This document shows, piece by piece, positions 52,311 to 59,923 of a stretch of 64,000 bases of DNA. The stretch's first letter is position 1, and the number at the start of each line of letters is the position of its first letter. Source of the DNA: Sinorhizobium arboris LMG 14919 (GTDB taxonomy: Bacteria; Pseudomonadota; Alphaproteobacteria; Rhizobiales; Rhizobiaceae); contig NZ_KE386497.1 of assembly GCF_000427465.1 (NCBI RefSeq), forward strand, positions 504,804-568,803, written 5' to 3'. Position numbers and translations under genes: made by a program. The notes beneath the pieces are model-generated. The model ran no database searches, had not been told where the DNA came from, and worked only from the letters and a program-made list of their open reading frames with translations.

Positions 52311-52475
52311 TCAGAACGGAGGCTCGGCGCTTACACGGCCGTCCTGCTCGGCCGAGATCACTTCGCGTTCGGCCTGGGCGAGTTCAAGTTCGGCCTCGAT
52401 CTGCCGACGCTCGTTAGCGTCGACGGCGTTACGCAGCTCGGCGCGCAGTTCTTCGATGTGCTGTTCGATGGTCAT
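52311..52475 (-). CDS. Small helical protein (54 aa)
   Basis: A 54-residue protein, MTIEQHIEELRAELRN then a Glu/Arg-rich helix. ATG 52475 has ACAGGAG seven bases upstream; an in-frame ATG at 52481 is too close to the SD. Similar small proteins occur on rhizobial plasmids. Function unknown. Element A2 lies 57 bases upstream. Confidence 0.7.
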   Translation of the reverse strand: MTIEQHIEELRAELRNAVDANERRQIEAELELAQAEREVISAEQDGRVSAEPPF

Positions 52476-52531
52476 CGTCATCTCCTGTAGTTTGAGAAGG
52501 ATGACGACCGCGGGCGTGGCGACAGGGCAGG

Positions 52532-52617
52532 GTCAAGGAGCGCGAAGCGACCGCACCGCGGCGGGTGGGGGAGCCGAAATGCGACAGCATTTTGGAGGAA
52601 CCGCGAAGTCCTTGAGG
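52532..52617. repeat. Long imperfect hairpin element A2
   Basis: About 86 bases: outer arms GTCAAGGA and TCCTTGA, inner stem CCGAAATGC against GCATTTTGG with a GACA loop. Relative of A1, 500 bases away, and in the same position relative to a minus-strand gene. Confidence 0.55.
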
Positions 52618-52765
52618 CGGCCCTTTCCCCACGGCAAAATGGCACTGTCTGAGCAGACCCTACCTCTCGTTTGGCACCGAAAAGCCAGAAACGGGCTCAA
52701 TGCCTGTTTCCGGCTTCTGCGATGAGGATTGGCCCTGCTTGGCGAGCGGGGGCCGGTAGCTCCTC

Positions 52766-52844
52766 CGTCCCGGTTTGGGCCGCCCCTTAGCGGCCCCAGC
52801 GGCAAAGACCGGGACGATCCGGCCGCATCTCACAAGGCCGGAAC
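52766..52844. repeat. Hairpin element B1
   Basis: A cruciform (outer CGTCCCGGT and ACCGGGACG, inner GGGCCGC and GCGGCCC) continuing into a block CAAAGACCGGGACGATC, CCGCA, AAGGCCGGAAC that recurs at 53850-53891. It replaces the 3' end of the toxin remnant. Confidence 0.6.
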
Positions 52845-53080
52845 AGCCGCGGCCCGCCGCTTCTCCATGGCCGGAACTTCAGCCGCGAAGCGAGCCAGCT
52901 CGGGCTGCTTGGTGGTGATCGGGAAAAACAGAACCAGGTCGCCGTCAGGTCGGGCAAGCCTCACGCCGACGGCGACTGGCCGATCCTTTTGCCCCTCTGT
53001 CTCGCCTTTCGGGCTTGCCGCGCCCATAAACAGCGATAACGGATGACCGTCGCGGTCTGGATGTCATCATAGCTGCTCAT
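52830..53080 (-). pseudogene. PemK-like toxin, frameshifted and truncated
   Basis: Starts at ATG 53080 overlapping the antitoxin stop (MSSYDDIQTATVIRY). The frame breaks near 53030, and the next frame continues with KGETEGQKDRPVAVGVRL and LVLFFPITTKQPELARFA, then ends early in repeat B1. Relatives carry a longer conserved C-terminus, so this toxin should be dead. Confidence 0.72.
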
Positions 53081-53343
53081 CGGTTGGTCTCGTCGGTCCC
53101 CGCATAGGCGTCCACCGCCGCCTCGAATTCGTTAAGCAGCTCACTCGGCATGGTTTCGAGTGTGCCGACTGAACGGGCATCGGATTGCCGCATCAGCCGT
53201 TCGTAGTCATCGATGTTAAGAAGGACGAGGCGCGGCTTGTTGCGTTGGGTGATCGTGACCGGATGGCGCAACGCCTCGGCGATGATATCGCCGGACTTCC
53301 GGGAAAGATCGCTTGTCGAATAAGTACCACCGGTGCGGGGCAT
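53077..53343 (-). CDS. Phd/YefM-family antitoxin
   Basis: An 88-residue antitoxin: N-terminal DNA-binding Phd fold (TYSTSDLSRKSGDIIAEALR, then VTITQRNKPRLVLLNIDDYE) and a C-terminal toxin-binding helix. It overlaps the toxin start by 4 bases. A perfect dyad lies 60-80 bases upstream. Intact although its toxin is broken. Confidence 0.88.
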   Translation of the reverse strand: MPRTGGTYSTSDLSRKSGDIIAEALRHPVTITQRNKPRLVLLNIDDYERLMRQSDARSVGTLETMPSELLNEFEAAVDAYAGTDETNR

Positions 53344-53403
53344 GCTGATCTCCAGATGTGTTTGCCGACCGCACTATAACTTCGGAACCAGCACAAACCC
53401 GGC

Positions 53404-53424
53404 ATTTACAGCATTGTTGTAAAT
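53404..53424. promoter_or_regulatory. Operator dyad of the antitoxin
   Basis: ATTTACA and TGTAAAT, perfect 7-bp arms separated by 7 bases, between DUF736 and the antitoxin gene. Probable Phd-type autorepression site. Confidence 0.6.
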
Positions 53425-53439
53425 ACTGTGCATTTCGGC

Positions 53440-53474
53440 GGTTAAGGCCCCGCCTAGGCGGCGAGGCCTTAACC
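53440..53474 (-). terminator. Nested palindrome after DUF736
   Basis: Outer arms GGTTAAGGCC and GGCCTTAACC enclose the palindrome CCGCCTAGGCGG. It begins 8 bases downstream of the DUF736 stop on the minus strand; probable terminator without a U-run. Confidence 0.6.
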
Positions 53475-53481
53475 AATAATA

Positions 53482-53793
53482 TCAATCCCGGTTCGGACGC
53501 GACCAGATGAGTTGGAAGCCATCTTCGCCTTCGACATCCGTCAGTGTCGCGTAGATCGGAGCCGGGAAGCTCGGGTCGTCGAGCTTGACCGAGAGGTAGT
53601 CGCGATCCGTCTGTTCGGAGCGCTTCTGCCAGGCAGCGCCCAGTTCGACGGCGCCCGCGTAGATGCGGAAGTGCGGGCCTTTGTCCGAGGGATTTTCGAT
53701 GCGGGCGATGCGAGCCTTGACGTTGAGGGCGAGAGTGCGGATCGAGCCGGTGAAGCCGTTTTCGTTTGCGGTGAAGGTGCCGATGGTAGCCAT
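53482..53793 (-). CDS. DUF736 family protein
   Basis: A 103-residue DUF736 protein ([20 protein letters not shown] start, [14 protein letters not shown] near residue 50, then [18 protein letters not shown]). The family is common beside tra and ardC genes of alphaproteobacterial plasmids and integrative elements. ATG 53793 has AAGGA eight bases upstream; ATG 53799 is possible. Element B2 is directly upstream. Confidence 0.88.
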   Translation of the reverse strand: MATIGTFTANENGFTGSIRTLALNVKARIARIENPSDKGPHFRIYAGAVELGAAWQKRSEQTDRDYLSVKLDDPSFPAPIYATLTDVEGEDGFQLIWSRPNRD

Positions 53794-53812
53794 TGTCATG
53801 TTCCTTTCCTTG

Positions 53813-53891
53813 TTTCGGGCCGCGCCCTTCGCGGCCTCGATGGCTGTCGCAAAGACCGGGGACGATCGGACCGCACCTGAAAGGCCGGAAC
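53813..53891. repeat. Hairpin element B2
   Basis: GGCCGC, GCCCTTC, GCGGCC hairpin followed by CAAAGACCGGGGACGATC, CCGCA, AAGGCCGGAAC, matching element B1. It forms the leader region of DUF736. Confidence 0.6.
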
Positions 53892-54250
53892 ACTGTGGAG
53901 GGCGGCCGGAAGAACTTTGTTGTTCCGCGAGGAATGGCGGCACAGCCGTCAGGGGGAGAAAGTTCTGGAGGCCCGTTGCGGGAAGCCGATCGAGGCGAAG
54001 CCGTTCTTCGGTCAGACATGCCTCATCGAGCCCGCAGAAGGGAGCGCTGGCAACTATGAGGAGAAGGAGCATGGCAACGGCGACTTGCAGCGTACCATCG
54101 CATTTGTTCGAACGGCTCACAGGTGAAACCGCTCCGGATGCCAGGTCGTTGCGGTGAACATCTCCGCATCGATCTCGGCAGACCCGCCGGTTGCGTTGGT
54201 CCATACACGGGAAATCGTTGCGGCGCGATTCGTTCTGCCGAAGAGGACCC
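53892..54250. other. Intergenic region without a supported gene
   Basis: Open frames exist on both strands but none has a ribosome site or recognisable protein pattern. It may hold the promoter region of the DUF736 unit. Confidence 0.4.
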
Positions 54251-54427
54251 ATGCGCAAGCAGACAAAGCCGTTCACCGTCAAAATCAATCCGTCTCGCAA
54301 GCCGAAATCCGGCACACAGAAGACGTCGATCTGGGGAAAGTTGGACCTGCGAACGGATGAAGATCTGCAGGTGACGACCGAGCCGGTAGCGGAGTTTACC
54401 ACCGCCGCTGGCGGCGGGCAGTCCTAA
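54251..54427 (+). CDS. Possible small basic protein (58 aa)
   Basis: A 58-residue basic protein starting [20 protein letters not shown] and containing TSIWGKLDL. The pattern (basic strand, then S-IWG) resembles small rhizobial plasmid proteins I have seen, but the ribosome site is weak (AGAGG). Function unknown. Confidence 0.5.
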   Translation: MRKQTKPFTVKINPSRKPKSGTQKTSIWGKLDLRTDEDLQVTTEPVAEFTTAAGGGQS

Positions 54428-54459
54428 TCCACGCAAGACCGGGAGCTGCATTAACCTAT

Positions 54460-54680
54460 TCAAGCCGCCTGTCGGTCTTGGCCACGCCCAGGCTGAAGAT
54501 CGTGAAGATAGGCAACGGCACGCTGGGCATGCGCCGCGGCGTGGAAGATCGCCCGTTTGTCTCCGGACAGGACGGTGAGCCAGGACTGAAGGTAGGACGC
54601 GTGATCCGGCCGCGGCTCGAGTTCCGGCGCGATGCCGAGATCAGCGCAGAGGAAGCAGCTGCCAAGCTCGGCAACATATC
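54460..54680 (-). pseudogene. ArdC-like C-terminal remnant
   Basis: The minus-strand frame reads VAELGSCFLCADLGIAPELE, PRPDHASYLQSWLTVLSGDK, RAIFHAAAHAQRAVAYLHDL and stops at 54460. It aligns with the end of the intact ardC at 58421-59344 (CADLSLSVEPRPDHARYIAS, WLEVLRSDKRAIFTAASKAQ). Only the last 70 residues remain, immediately left of the mer operon. Confidence 0.82.
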
Positions 54681-54708
54681 CTGAAAGTCAAGCCGTCAGC
54701 AGCGTTGT

Positions 54709-56934
54709 TCAGCCGGCACAGCACGACAGCCTGGCGACGTCCTTGTCGAAGGCCAGTGCCGCGAGCTTCAAGCCCTCGACGGTCGTGAGGTATGGAAAAA
54801 TCGCCTCCGCGAGATCGTTGACGGTGAGGCCCTGCCGGATTGCCAGCGTCGCGGTCTGGATGCTGTCGGCGCCTTCCGGCGCGAGGATATGGGCGCCAAG
54901 CAGACGACCGCTGCCGGCGTCGGCAACAAGCTTGATAAGCCCGCGGGTATCGCGGGCCGCAAGCGCGCGGGGCACCTGGTCGAGACCGATCGTCGAGATG
55001 CGGACGGCATGCGTGGCGGCGCGCGCCGCGGCCTCGGTCAATCCGACGCTCGCCACCTGCGGATCGGTGAAGACGATGGCCGGCATGGCGCTGTTGTCGT
55101 AGCGTCGACTGTCGCCGTTGAGGGCGTTGCTGGCGGCGAGCTTGGCGCCGTAGGCGGCCATGTAGACGAACTGGTCGCGGCCGGTGACGTCCCCGGCGGC
55201 ATAGACACCAGCCTTGGTCGTGCGCATGCGGTCGTCGACGATGATGCCGCCTTTCGGCGAGATGGCGATTCCATACTCGGCGAGGCCGAGACCTTCGATG
55301 TTGGGCGTGCGGCCGGTTGCGATCAGCACCCGATCCGCGTCGATCGCCATATCCTGGCCGTTACGCATAACGGTCAGCGAAACGCCGCCCTCGGTCTTGC
55401 GGATTGCGCGGTAGGCAATGCCGGAGACGACGGTGATCCCTTCCCCCTCAAAATACCCCCTCAGCGCCGCGCCGATCTCCGGCTCGGCCTCCGGCAGCAG
55501 GCGCGACCGGCAGACGAGGGTCACCTTTACCCCGGCGCGAGCGAACATCTGGGCGAGTTCGGCGCCGATATAGCCGCCGCCGATGACGAGCAGCGAGTGC
55601 GGCAGTTCCTCGAGGTCAAGCGCCGTCGTGCTGGTCAGGTACGGCACGGTCTCGATACCGGGGATCGCGGGTACGGCCGGCCGCGCACCGGTGGCGATGA
55701 TGATCTTGCCGGCGGGAATGCGCGTGCCGCCGACCTCGACACCGCCGTCGACGAGGCGCGCCGGCCCGTCGCGAAAGGCGATGCCGTTGTAGGCAGGGAG
55801 CAGGTCGACATACTTCGCTTGGCGTAACTCAGAAACGAGCGCGTCCTTCTGGCGAATGGTCCCGCCCCAGTCGGTCACTTCGGCCTCCGCCGTGATACCG
55901 GCAAAGCGGGCGGTGGCGCGCGCATTGTGCAGCGTCTCGGCGGCACGGATCAGCGTCTTCGACGGCACGCAACCGACATTGACGCAGGTGCCGCCGATGG
56001 TGCCGCTGCCGATGAGTGCGACCTGGGCACCCTGATCGGCGGCGGTGATCGCGGCCGAGAAGCCGGCCGAGCCGGCGCCAATCACGACGAGGTCGTGAGC
56101 GCCTCCATTGCCAAGCTTGGCTCGGAGAGGGCGACTTGCGACCGTCGTATTGAGACCGGCGAGGCTCGGGCCGAACAGAGCGCGTCCGGCCTCCAGCCCT
56201 TCCGCGATCGTCAGCCGAAACCCGGGTCCGTCGGCCGAACGTCCGTTTCGCCAGGCGGAAAGATGCTCGTCCGAGCAGAGAAACGCGGTCGTCGCGCAGA
56301 GCGAGCTCGCAGCGCAGCCGCCTTCATAGCGGACGCTCAGCCACAGGACGGCCGCCCGCGGCGCGACGTCGGCCAGCGCCCTTCCTCGCTCCCGCGTCGT
56401 GATCCGGATCGGCGCGCCGCAATGACGGCAGGCCGAGGCGATCGCGATATCGCGATCGGTCATGGCGCCGATGCCGAGCGCATCAACCGCGCACATGGTG
56501 TTGAGCACGCGTCCGTCCAGCGTCACCCGATGGCCCGTGTCGCGGTCGGTGAAGGGATAGGCACCGACGATCCGCTCGCCATCGAGAACGACGAGGTCGC
56601 GTCGGCGCAGATCTGCGAGCAGAGGCCGGATGGCGGCCTCGCTGAGTTCCGCACGCTCGGCCAGCGCGCTCCTCTTCGGAGCTCGTCCGTCTTCGACATA
56701 GAGCTGGAGCAGCGCGGCGCGCACGCGGTCCGCGGCGGGATCATAACCGCTCCAGCGATTGAGCACGTGGTCGGAGCCGACCATGGCCTTGAGCGCATCG
56801 CGGACTGCCGGCGATTTGACGACCGACCAGTCAGGAAACATCACGCCCGGCCGCACGGCAAAGCTCGGCGCTGTCGCTGGCGTCGAAATGACAGCCTTGC
56901 CCGGGGAGGGGGAGGATGCGCAGCAGTCGTTCAT
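54709..56934 (-). CDS. merBA: MerB-MerA fusion: organomercurial lyase joined to mercuric reductase
   Basis: A 741-residue bifunctional protein. Residues about 35-260 are MerB-like (catalytic set Cys148, Asp151 in NTMCAVDALG and Cys213 in SLCATTAFLCSDEHLSAW), able to break carbon-mercury bonds. Residues about 278-741 are MerA: FAD motif VVIGAGSAGFSAA, redox pair Cys317/Cys322 in GGTCVNVGCVPSK, and the C-terminal Cys738-Cys739 pair that takes Hg(II). There is no HMA-type metal-binding domain, only a Cys pair at residues 4-5. Last gene of merT-P-F-BA. Confidence 0.93.
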   Translation of the reverse strand: MNDCCASSPSPGKAVISTPATAPSFAVRPGVMFPDWSVVKSPAVRDALKAMVGSDHVLNRWSGYDPAADRVRAALLQLYVEDGRAPKRSALAERAELSEAAIRPLLADLRRRDLVVLDGERIVGAYPFTDRDTGHRVTLDGRVLNTMCAVDALGIGAMTDRDIAIASACRHCGAPIRITTRERGRALADVAPRAAVLWLSVRYEGGCAASSLCATTAFLCSDEHLSAWRNGRSADGPGFRLTIAEGLEAGRALFGPSLAGLNTTVASRPLRAKLGNGGAHDLVVIGAGSAGFSAAITAADQGAQVALIGSGTIGGTCVNVGCVPSKTLIRAAETLHNARATARFAGITAEAEVTDWGGTIRQKDALVSELRQAKYVDLLPAYNGIAFRDGPARLVDGGVEVGGTRIPAGKIIIATGARPAVPAIPGIETVPYLTSTTALDLEELPHSLLVIGGGYIGAELAQMFARAGVKVTLVCRSRLLPEAEPEIGAALRGYFEGEGITVVSGIAYRAIRKTEGGVSLTVMRNGQDMAIDADRVLIATGRTPNIEGLGLAEYGIAISPKGGIIVDDRMRTTKAGVYAAGDVTGRDQFVYMAAYGAKLAASNALNGDSRRYDNSAMPAIVFTDPQVASVGLTEAAARAATHAVRISTIGLDQVPRALAARDTRGLIKLVADAGSGRLLGAHILAPEGADSIQTATLAIRQGLTVNDLAEAIFPYLTTVEGLKLAALAFDKDVARLSCCAG

Positions 56935-57000
56935 GGCTTCATGCCCTTCTTGTGGTTCGTTGTCTCGCAGCCCGCAGGCCTTGCCGGCAATGATGGAGGT

Positions 57001-57177
57001 TCATGCGACAAGACCGAGGCCGGTGGCCATCAGCGGCAGCACCACCAGACCCGCGCCAGCGAGCCAGACGCCAAGGCCAGCCAGCGGCAGGCTCAGGGCG
57101 ACGAGTGGCGCTGCGCAGCAGATCGCGACAAGGACCGCGCCGGCCACGCCTGCGCGGATTGCAGTGCGGTCGGTCAT
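57001..57177 (-). CDS. merF: MerF-like mercury transporter, short
   Basis: A 58-residue protein with two membrane segments and the Hg-binding Cys pair in the first (VAICCAAPLVA). Classical MerF is about 80 residues and has a second Cys pair; that pair is absent here. It lies between merP and merBA, starting 2 bases after the merP stop. Confidence 0.8.
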   Translation of the reverse strand: MTDRTAIRAGVAGAVLVAICCAAPLVALSLPLAGLGVWLAGAGLVVLPLMATGLGLVA

Positions 57178-57178
57178 C

Positions 57179-57469
57179 TTAGCTGCCCTGTTGCGTCGGA
57201 CGGGCCGGATAGCCGGCATTCATGCTGGCGGCCGCGATCGCGTCGGCGTTCGTCTTCGTATCGTCGAAGGTGACCGTCGCGGTCTTCGCCTCGAAGGAGA
57301 CGGTCACATTGGCAACGCCGGGGACGGCCGCCATGGTGGTCTTCACGATGTAGGGGCACGAGGCGCAGGTCATGTTGTCGACGGCGAAGGTGACCGTGCG
57401 CTCGCCGGCCCAGGCGGCCGGGGCCAGCATCAGCGCGCCGATCACGGTGCAAATACTGAAACTCTTCAT
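57179..57469 (-). CDS. merP: MerP, periplasmic mercury-binding protein
   Basis: A 96-residue protein with a signal peptide (ending near AAWAG, residue 22) and one HMA fold with the binding motif NMTCASCPYIV. Passes Hg(II) to MerT. Typical length and place. Confidence 0.95.
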   Translation of the reverse strand: MKSFSICTVIGALMLAPAAWAGERTVTFAVDNMTCASCPYIVKTTMAAVPGVANVTVSFEAKTATVTFDDTKTNADAIAAASMNAGYPARPTQQGS

Positions 57470-57492
57470 GAGGTGGGTCTCCTCTCTCGGCG

Positions 57493-57891
57493 TCAGGCGG
57501 AAAGCAGTAGCGGGGCGACATAGTCGAAGGCGAAGGCGGCGATGACGAGGACTGTTGCGATCCAGAGCGCGAACTGGACGAGGCGACTGCGGGCTGGGCG
57601 CGCGCAGGCGGCATCGTCGGCGCACGCACGCCACGGCTTCCGGTAGACGAGGTAGAAGCCATAGCCGAGAACGCCCGTCGTCCCGGCGACGAAGTAGGAC
57701 TTGTAGGGCGCGAGTGCCGTCAGGTTGCTGATCCAAGCGCCGCCGATGCCAAGGCTGAAGAGGACGAGCGGAATGATGCAGCAGGAGGAGGCCGCGAGCG
57801 CGCCGAGGATGCCTCCGGCTGCGACCAGGCGCTGGCGGCCGGTCTCGCTCATCGGCGCAATGTCTGCCGTTCCGTGTGGCGATGCATTCAT
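57493..57891 (-). CDS. merT: MerT, mercuric transport protein
   Basis: A 132-residue inner-membrane protein with three membrane segments. The Hg-binding Cys pair is in the first (AASSCCIIPLVL) and a second pair of Cys is in the loop (ACADDAACARP). First gene of the mer operon, behind the mer promoter. Confidence 0.95.
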   Translation of the reverse strand: MNASPHGTADIAPMSETGRQRLVAAGGILGALAASSCCIIPLVLFSLGIGGAWISNLTALAPYKSYFVAGTTGVLGYGFYLVYRKPWRACADDAACARPARSRLVQFALWIATVLVIAAFAFDYVAPLLLSA

Positions 57892-57932
57892 CTCGGGTCT
57901 CGCTTTCCTTGCTGAACTCCTATCAAGGCGCT

Positions 57933-57963
57933 AGTGTGCAGTCTGTAGCAACTACAGGGTCAA
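57933..57963 (-). promoter_or_regulatory. mer operator-promoter
   Basis: On the minus strand a -35 TTGACC (57958-57963) is followed by a 19-base spacer containing the perfect dyad CTGTAG, TTG, CTACAG and a weak -10 (CACACT). An overlong spacer holding a dyad is the hallmark of MerR-controlled promoters. Confidence 0.85.
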
Positions 57964-57976
57964 GAGGGTGTTTGCG

Positions 57977-58405
57977 ATGGGCGACCGCGCCGGGGTGACA
58001 GGTATGCAGCGGGCCGAGCTTGCCCGGCGGACGGGCTGCAATCTGGAGACGGTGCGCTATTATGAGAAGGTTGGCCTTCTGCCCGAGCCGCCCCGCACTG
58101 CGAGCGGCTATCGCAGCTACGACAGCACGCACGAGCGGCGCCTTCGCTTCGTCTTGCGAGCCCGCGAGCTCGGCTTCTCGCTGGACGAAATCCGCGAGCT
58201 CCTGTGTCTCGTTGACGAGCGTGACCGGCCCTGCGCCGAAGTACGAGACGTCGCGGCCGTCCACCTTGCTGTCGTCCGAGCGAAGATCGCCGACCTCAAG
58301 CGCATGGAACGAGTGCTGAAGGACGTCGTTGCCCAGTGCGGCGACGGCACGCTCCCGGAATGTCCGCTGATCGAGACGCTGTTCCAGGAGCGCAACGCTA
58401 TCTGA
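57977..58405 (+). CDS. merR: MerR, mercury-responsive regulator
   Basis: A 142-residue MerR. N-terminal helix-turn-helix (ELARRTGCNLETVRYYEKVG), dimerisation helix, and the three Hg(II)-binding Cys in RPCAEV, AQCGDG and PECPL. Starts at ATG 57977 (AGAGGG upstream), with a GTG at 57968 and an ATG at 58004 as alternatives. Divergent from merT; converges on ardC. Confidence 0.94.
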   Translation: MGDRAGVTGMQRAELARRTGCNLETVRYYEKVGLLPEPPRTASGYRSYDSTHERRLRFVLRARELGFSLDEIRELLCLVDERDRPCAEVRDVAAVHLAVVRAKIADLKRMERVLKDVVAQCGDGTLPECPLIETLFQERNAI

Positions 58406-58420
58406 TCGAGCTGGGGGCGC

Positions 58421-59344
58421 CTATGCGGCGCCCCGGACCTCGTGCTGGCGAGCGCCGGCCTGCTGCGCGTGCATCCAATCGGCGATCTGCTGCGCCTTGC
58501 TGGCGGCAGTGAAGATGGCGCGCTTGTCGGAGCGCAGCACCTCGAGCCAGGAAGCGATGTAGCGGGCATGATCGGGCCGCGGTTCGACGCTGAGACTGAG
58601 ATCGGCGCAGATCATCGCGCTCAAGAGCTCGACTGTGCATTCCTCCATCGCATAGGCGGCCGAGCCGAAGCGTCCGGAGAGATCGCGGTCGAGGCGGTGG
58701 CTGGCGCCGGAAGCGTGGCCGCATTCGTGAAGCAGCACGGCATAATAGGCGAGGGCATCACGGAAGCAGGCGAACTCCGGCATCTGCACGTGATCCGTAG
58801 ATGGGCGGTAATAGGCCTGCGAGCCGCCGTGGCGGATGTCGATGTCGAGCGCCGCACAGAAGCGTTCGGCCCGCTCGATTCGCTCGGCCTCGGGCAGCAC
58901 CGGCATTGCGGGTGGCGTGTAGCCGTCGACCTGCGCGCAGTTGAACACGGTATAGCCGCGGGCGAACATGCGCCGGCCGGGCTCGTCGCGATCCGCTTCG
59001 CCGTCCTGATCGTCCGCCTCGCCGCGATCGGTGGTCTTCCAGAACACGACAAGGTGGCCGCGTTCGCCCTTGCGAACCTGGGCGCCGAGCGCCTGCCATT
59101 GGCGGTAGGTCCCCCAGATGCCGGCGGGATAGCCGGCCGCGTGCGCGGCAGCCCAGAGTGCGATGACGTTGACGCCGCGATAGGCCTTGCTTGAGGCGAT
59201 GTTGACGGGCGTGGTGATGGCCGATCCGTCGTGATGCCAGGGCATCCGGTATTCGCCGGCGCCGGCCTCGATGGCGGCGATGATCTGGCTGGTGACGCGC
59301 TCGTAGACATCGGTCGGGGTCTGGGGGGTGCGATCTGTGGTCAT
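58421..59344 (-). CDS. ardC: ArdC-type antirestriction protein
   Basis: A 307-residue ArdC (DUF1738-type). N-terminal ssDNA-binding domain (YRMPWHHDG, then KAYRGVNVIALWAAA, then WGTYRQWQALGAQVRKGERG) and C-terminal zincin-like metallopeptidase with HECGH. Such proteins protect incoming plasmid DNA from host restriction. ATG 59344 has an ideal AAGGAGG site. A 163-bp inverted repeat abuts the start. Confidence 0.93.
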   Translation of the reverse strand: MTTDRTPQTPTDVYERVTSQIIAAIEAGAGEYRMPWHHDGSAITTPVNIASSKAYRGVNVIALWAAAHAAGYPAGIWGTYRQWQALGAQVRKGERGHLVVFWKTTDRGEADDQDGEADRDEPGRRMFARGYTVFNCAQVDGYTPPAMPVLPEAERIERAERFCAALDIDIRHGGSQAYYRPSTDHVQMPEFACFRDALAYYAVLLHECGHASGASHRLDRDLSGRFGSAAYAMEECTVELLSAMICADLSLSVEPRPDHARYIASWLEVLRSDKRAIFTAASKAQQIADWMHAQQAGARQHEVRGAA

Positions 59345-59348
59345 TGCT

Positions 59349-59511
59349 GCCTCCTTAAGCTCGCCCTCTCCGTCGAGGGCGAGGCGGCAGGGGCAGACGC
59401 GGGAGGCCGGCCCGTCACACCCTGTTCTCGGTGCTGGTGCGGAACAGGGTTGATGGGCTGGCAGCGTCTGCCACACCCGAGCCCTGCCTCGACGGGCGAG
59501 CTTAAGGAGGC
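59349..59511. repeat. Giant imperfect inverted repeat at the ardC start
   Basis: Two arms of about 75-80 bp converge on a 14-base loop (59428-59441). Outer parts: GCCTCCTTAAGCTCGCCC against GGGCGAGCTTAAGGAGGC; middle: GGGCAGACGC against GCGTCTGCC; inner: CCCTGTTC against GAACAGGG. As one strand it folds into a single long hairpin. It begins 4 bases upstream of the ardC ATG, and the ribosome site is part of the stem. Confidence 0.88.
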
Positions 59512-59923
59512 GCAGACCATGACCGGCGCGCCCGGAACAAAACGGTTGGATGATACGCGGCTCTCAGCCGGCGTCGTCTCGCGGCGAGGGCTGCAAGGCG
59601 ACATCCCTGGGGTCAACGGATCGGGCGGCGACAGCACAGCTCAATAAGCTGAGCATCAGGAGCCAGACGCAGTCCGAACCTCGTCTATGCTGATCAGGAC
59701 CGCCATCATTCGCTCGAGGTCCCGCTGGAGGATACTCCGCTGAAGATGGGACAGCCGCTTCTCCTTCAACAGGCTCCTGAACGGGCCCAGGCGGGCCGAT
59801 GTCTTGCGGTGATGCAGGCATTGGGACAAAGGGTCGGCTGGCACAAGGCTGTCAGCGGGCCTTTGGCATCAGTTGCCTGCTTCAGGCAGGGAGCCAGCAT
59901 CAACGAAGGCGTTCAACTTGCCC

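Noticed and set aside
55927..57273. 448-codon open frame antisense to merBA and merF
   Set aside because: Shadow of the mercury genes; composition is Arg/Gly-rich noise.
59519..59647. 42-codon gene with a strong SD opposite ardC
   Set aside because: Its ribosome site is only the mirror image of the ardC site in the inverted repeat; the peptide has no recognisable features.
59656..59844. 62-codon minus-strand frame ending MMAVLISIDEVRTASGS
   Set aside because: Somewhat protein-like but without a ribosome site or known family; left unannotated.
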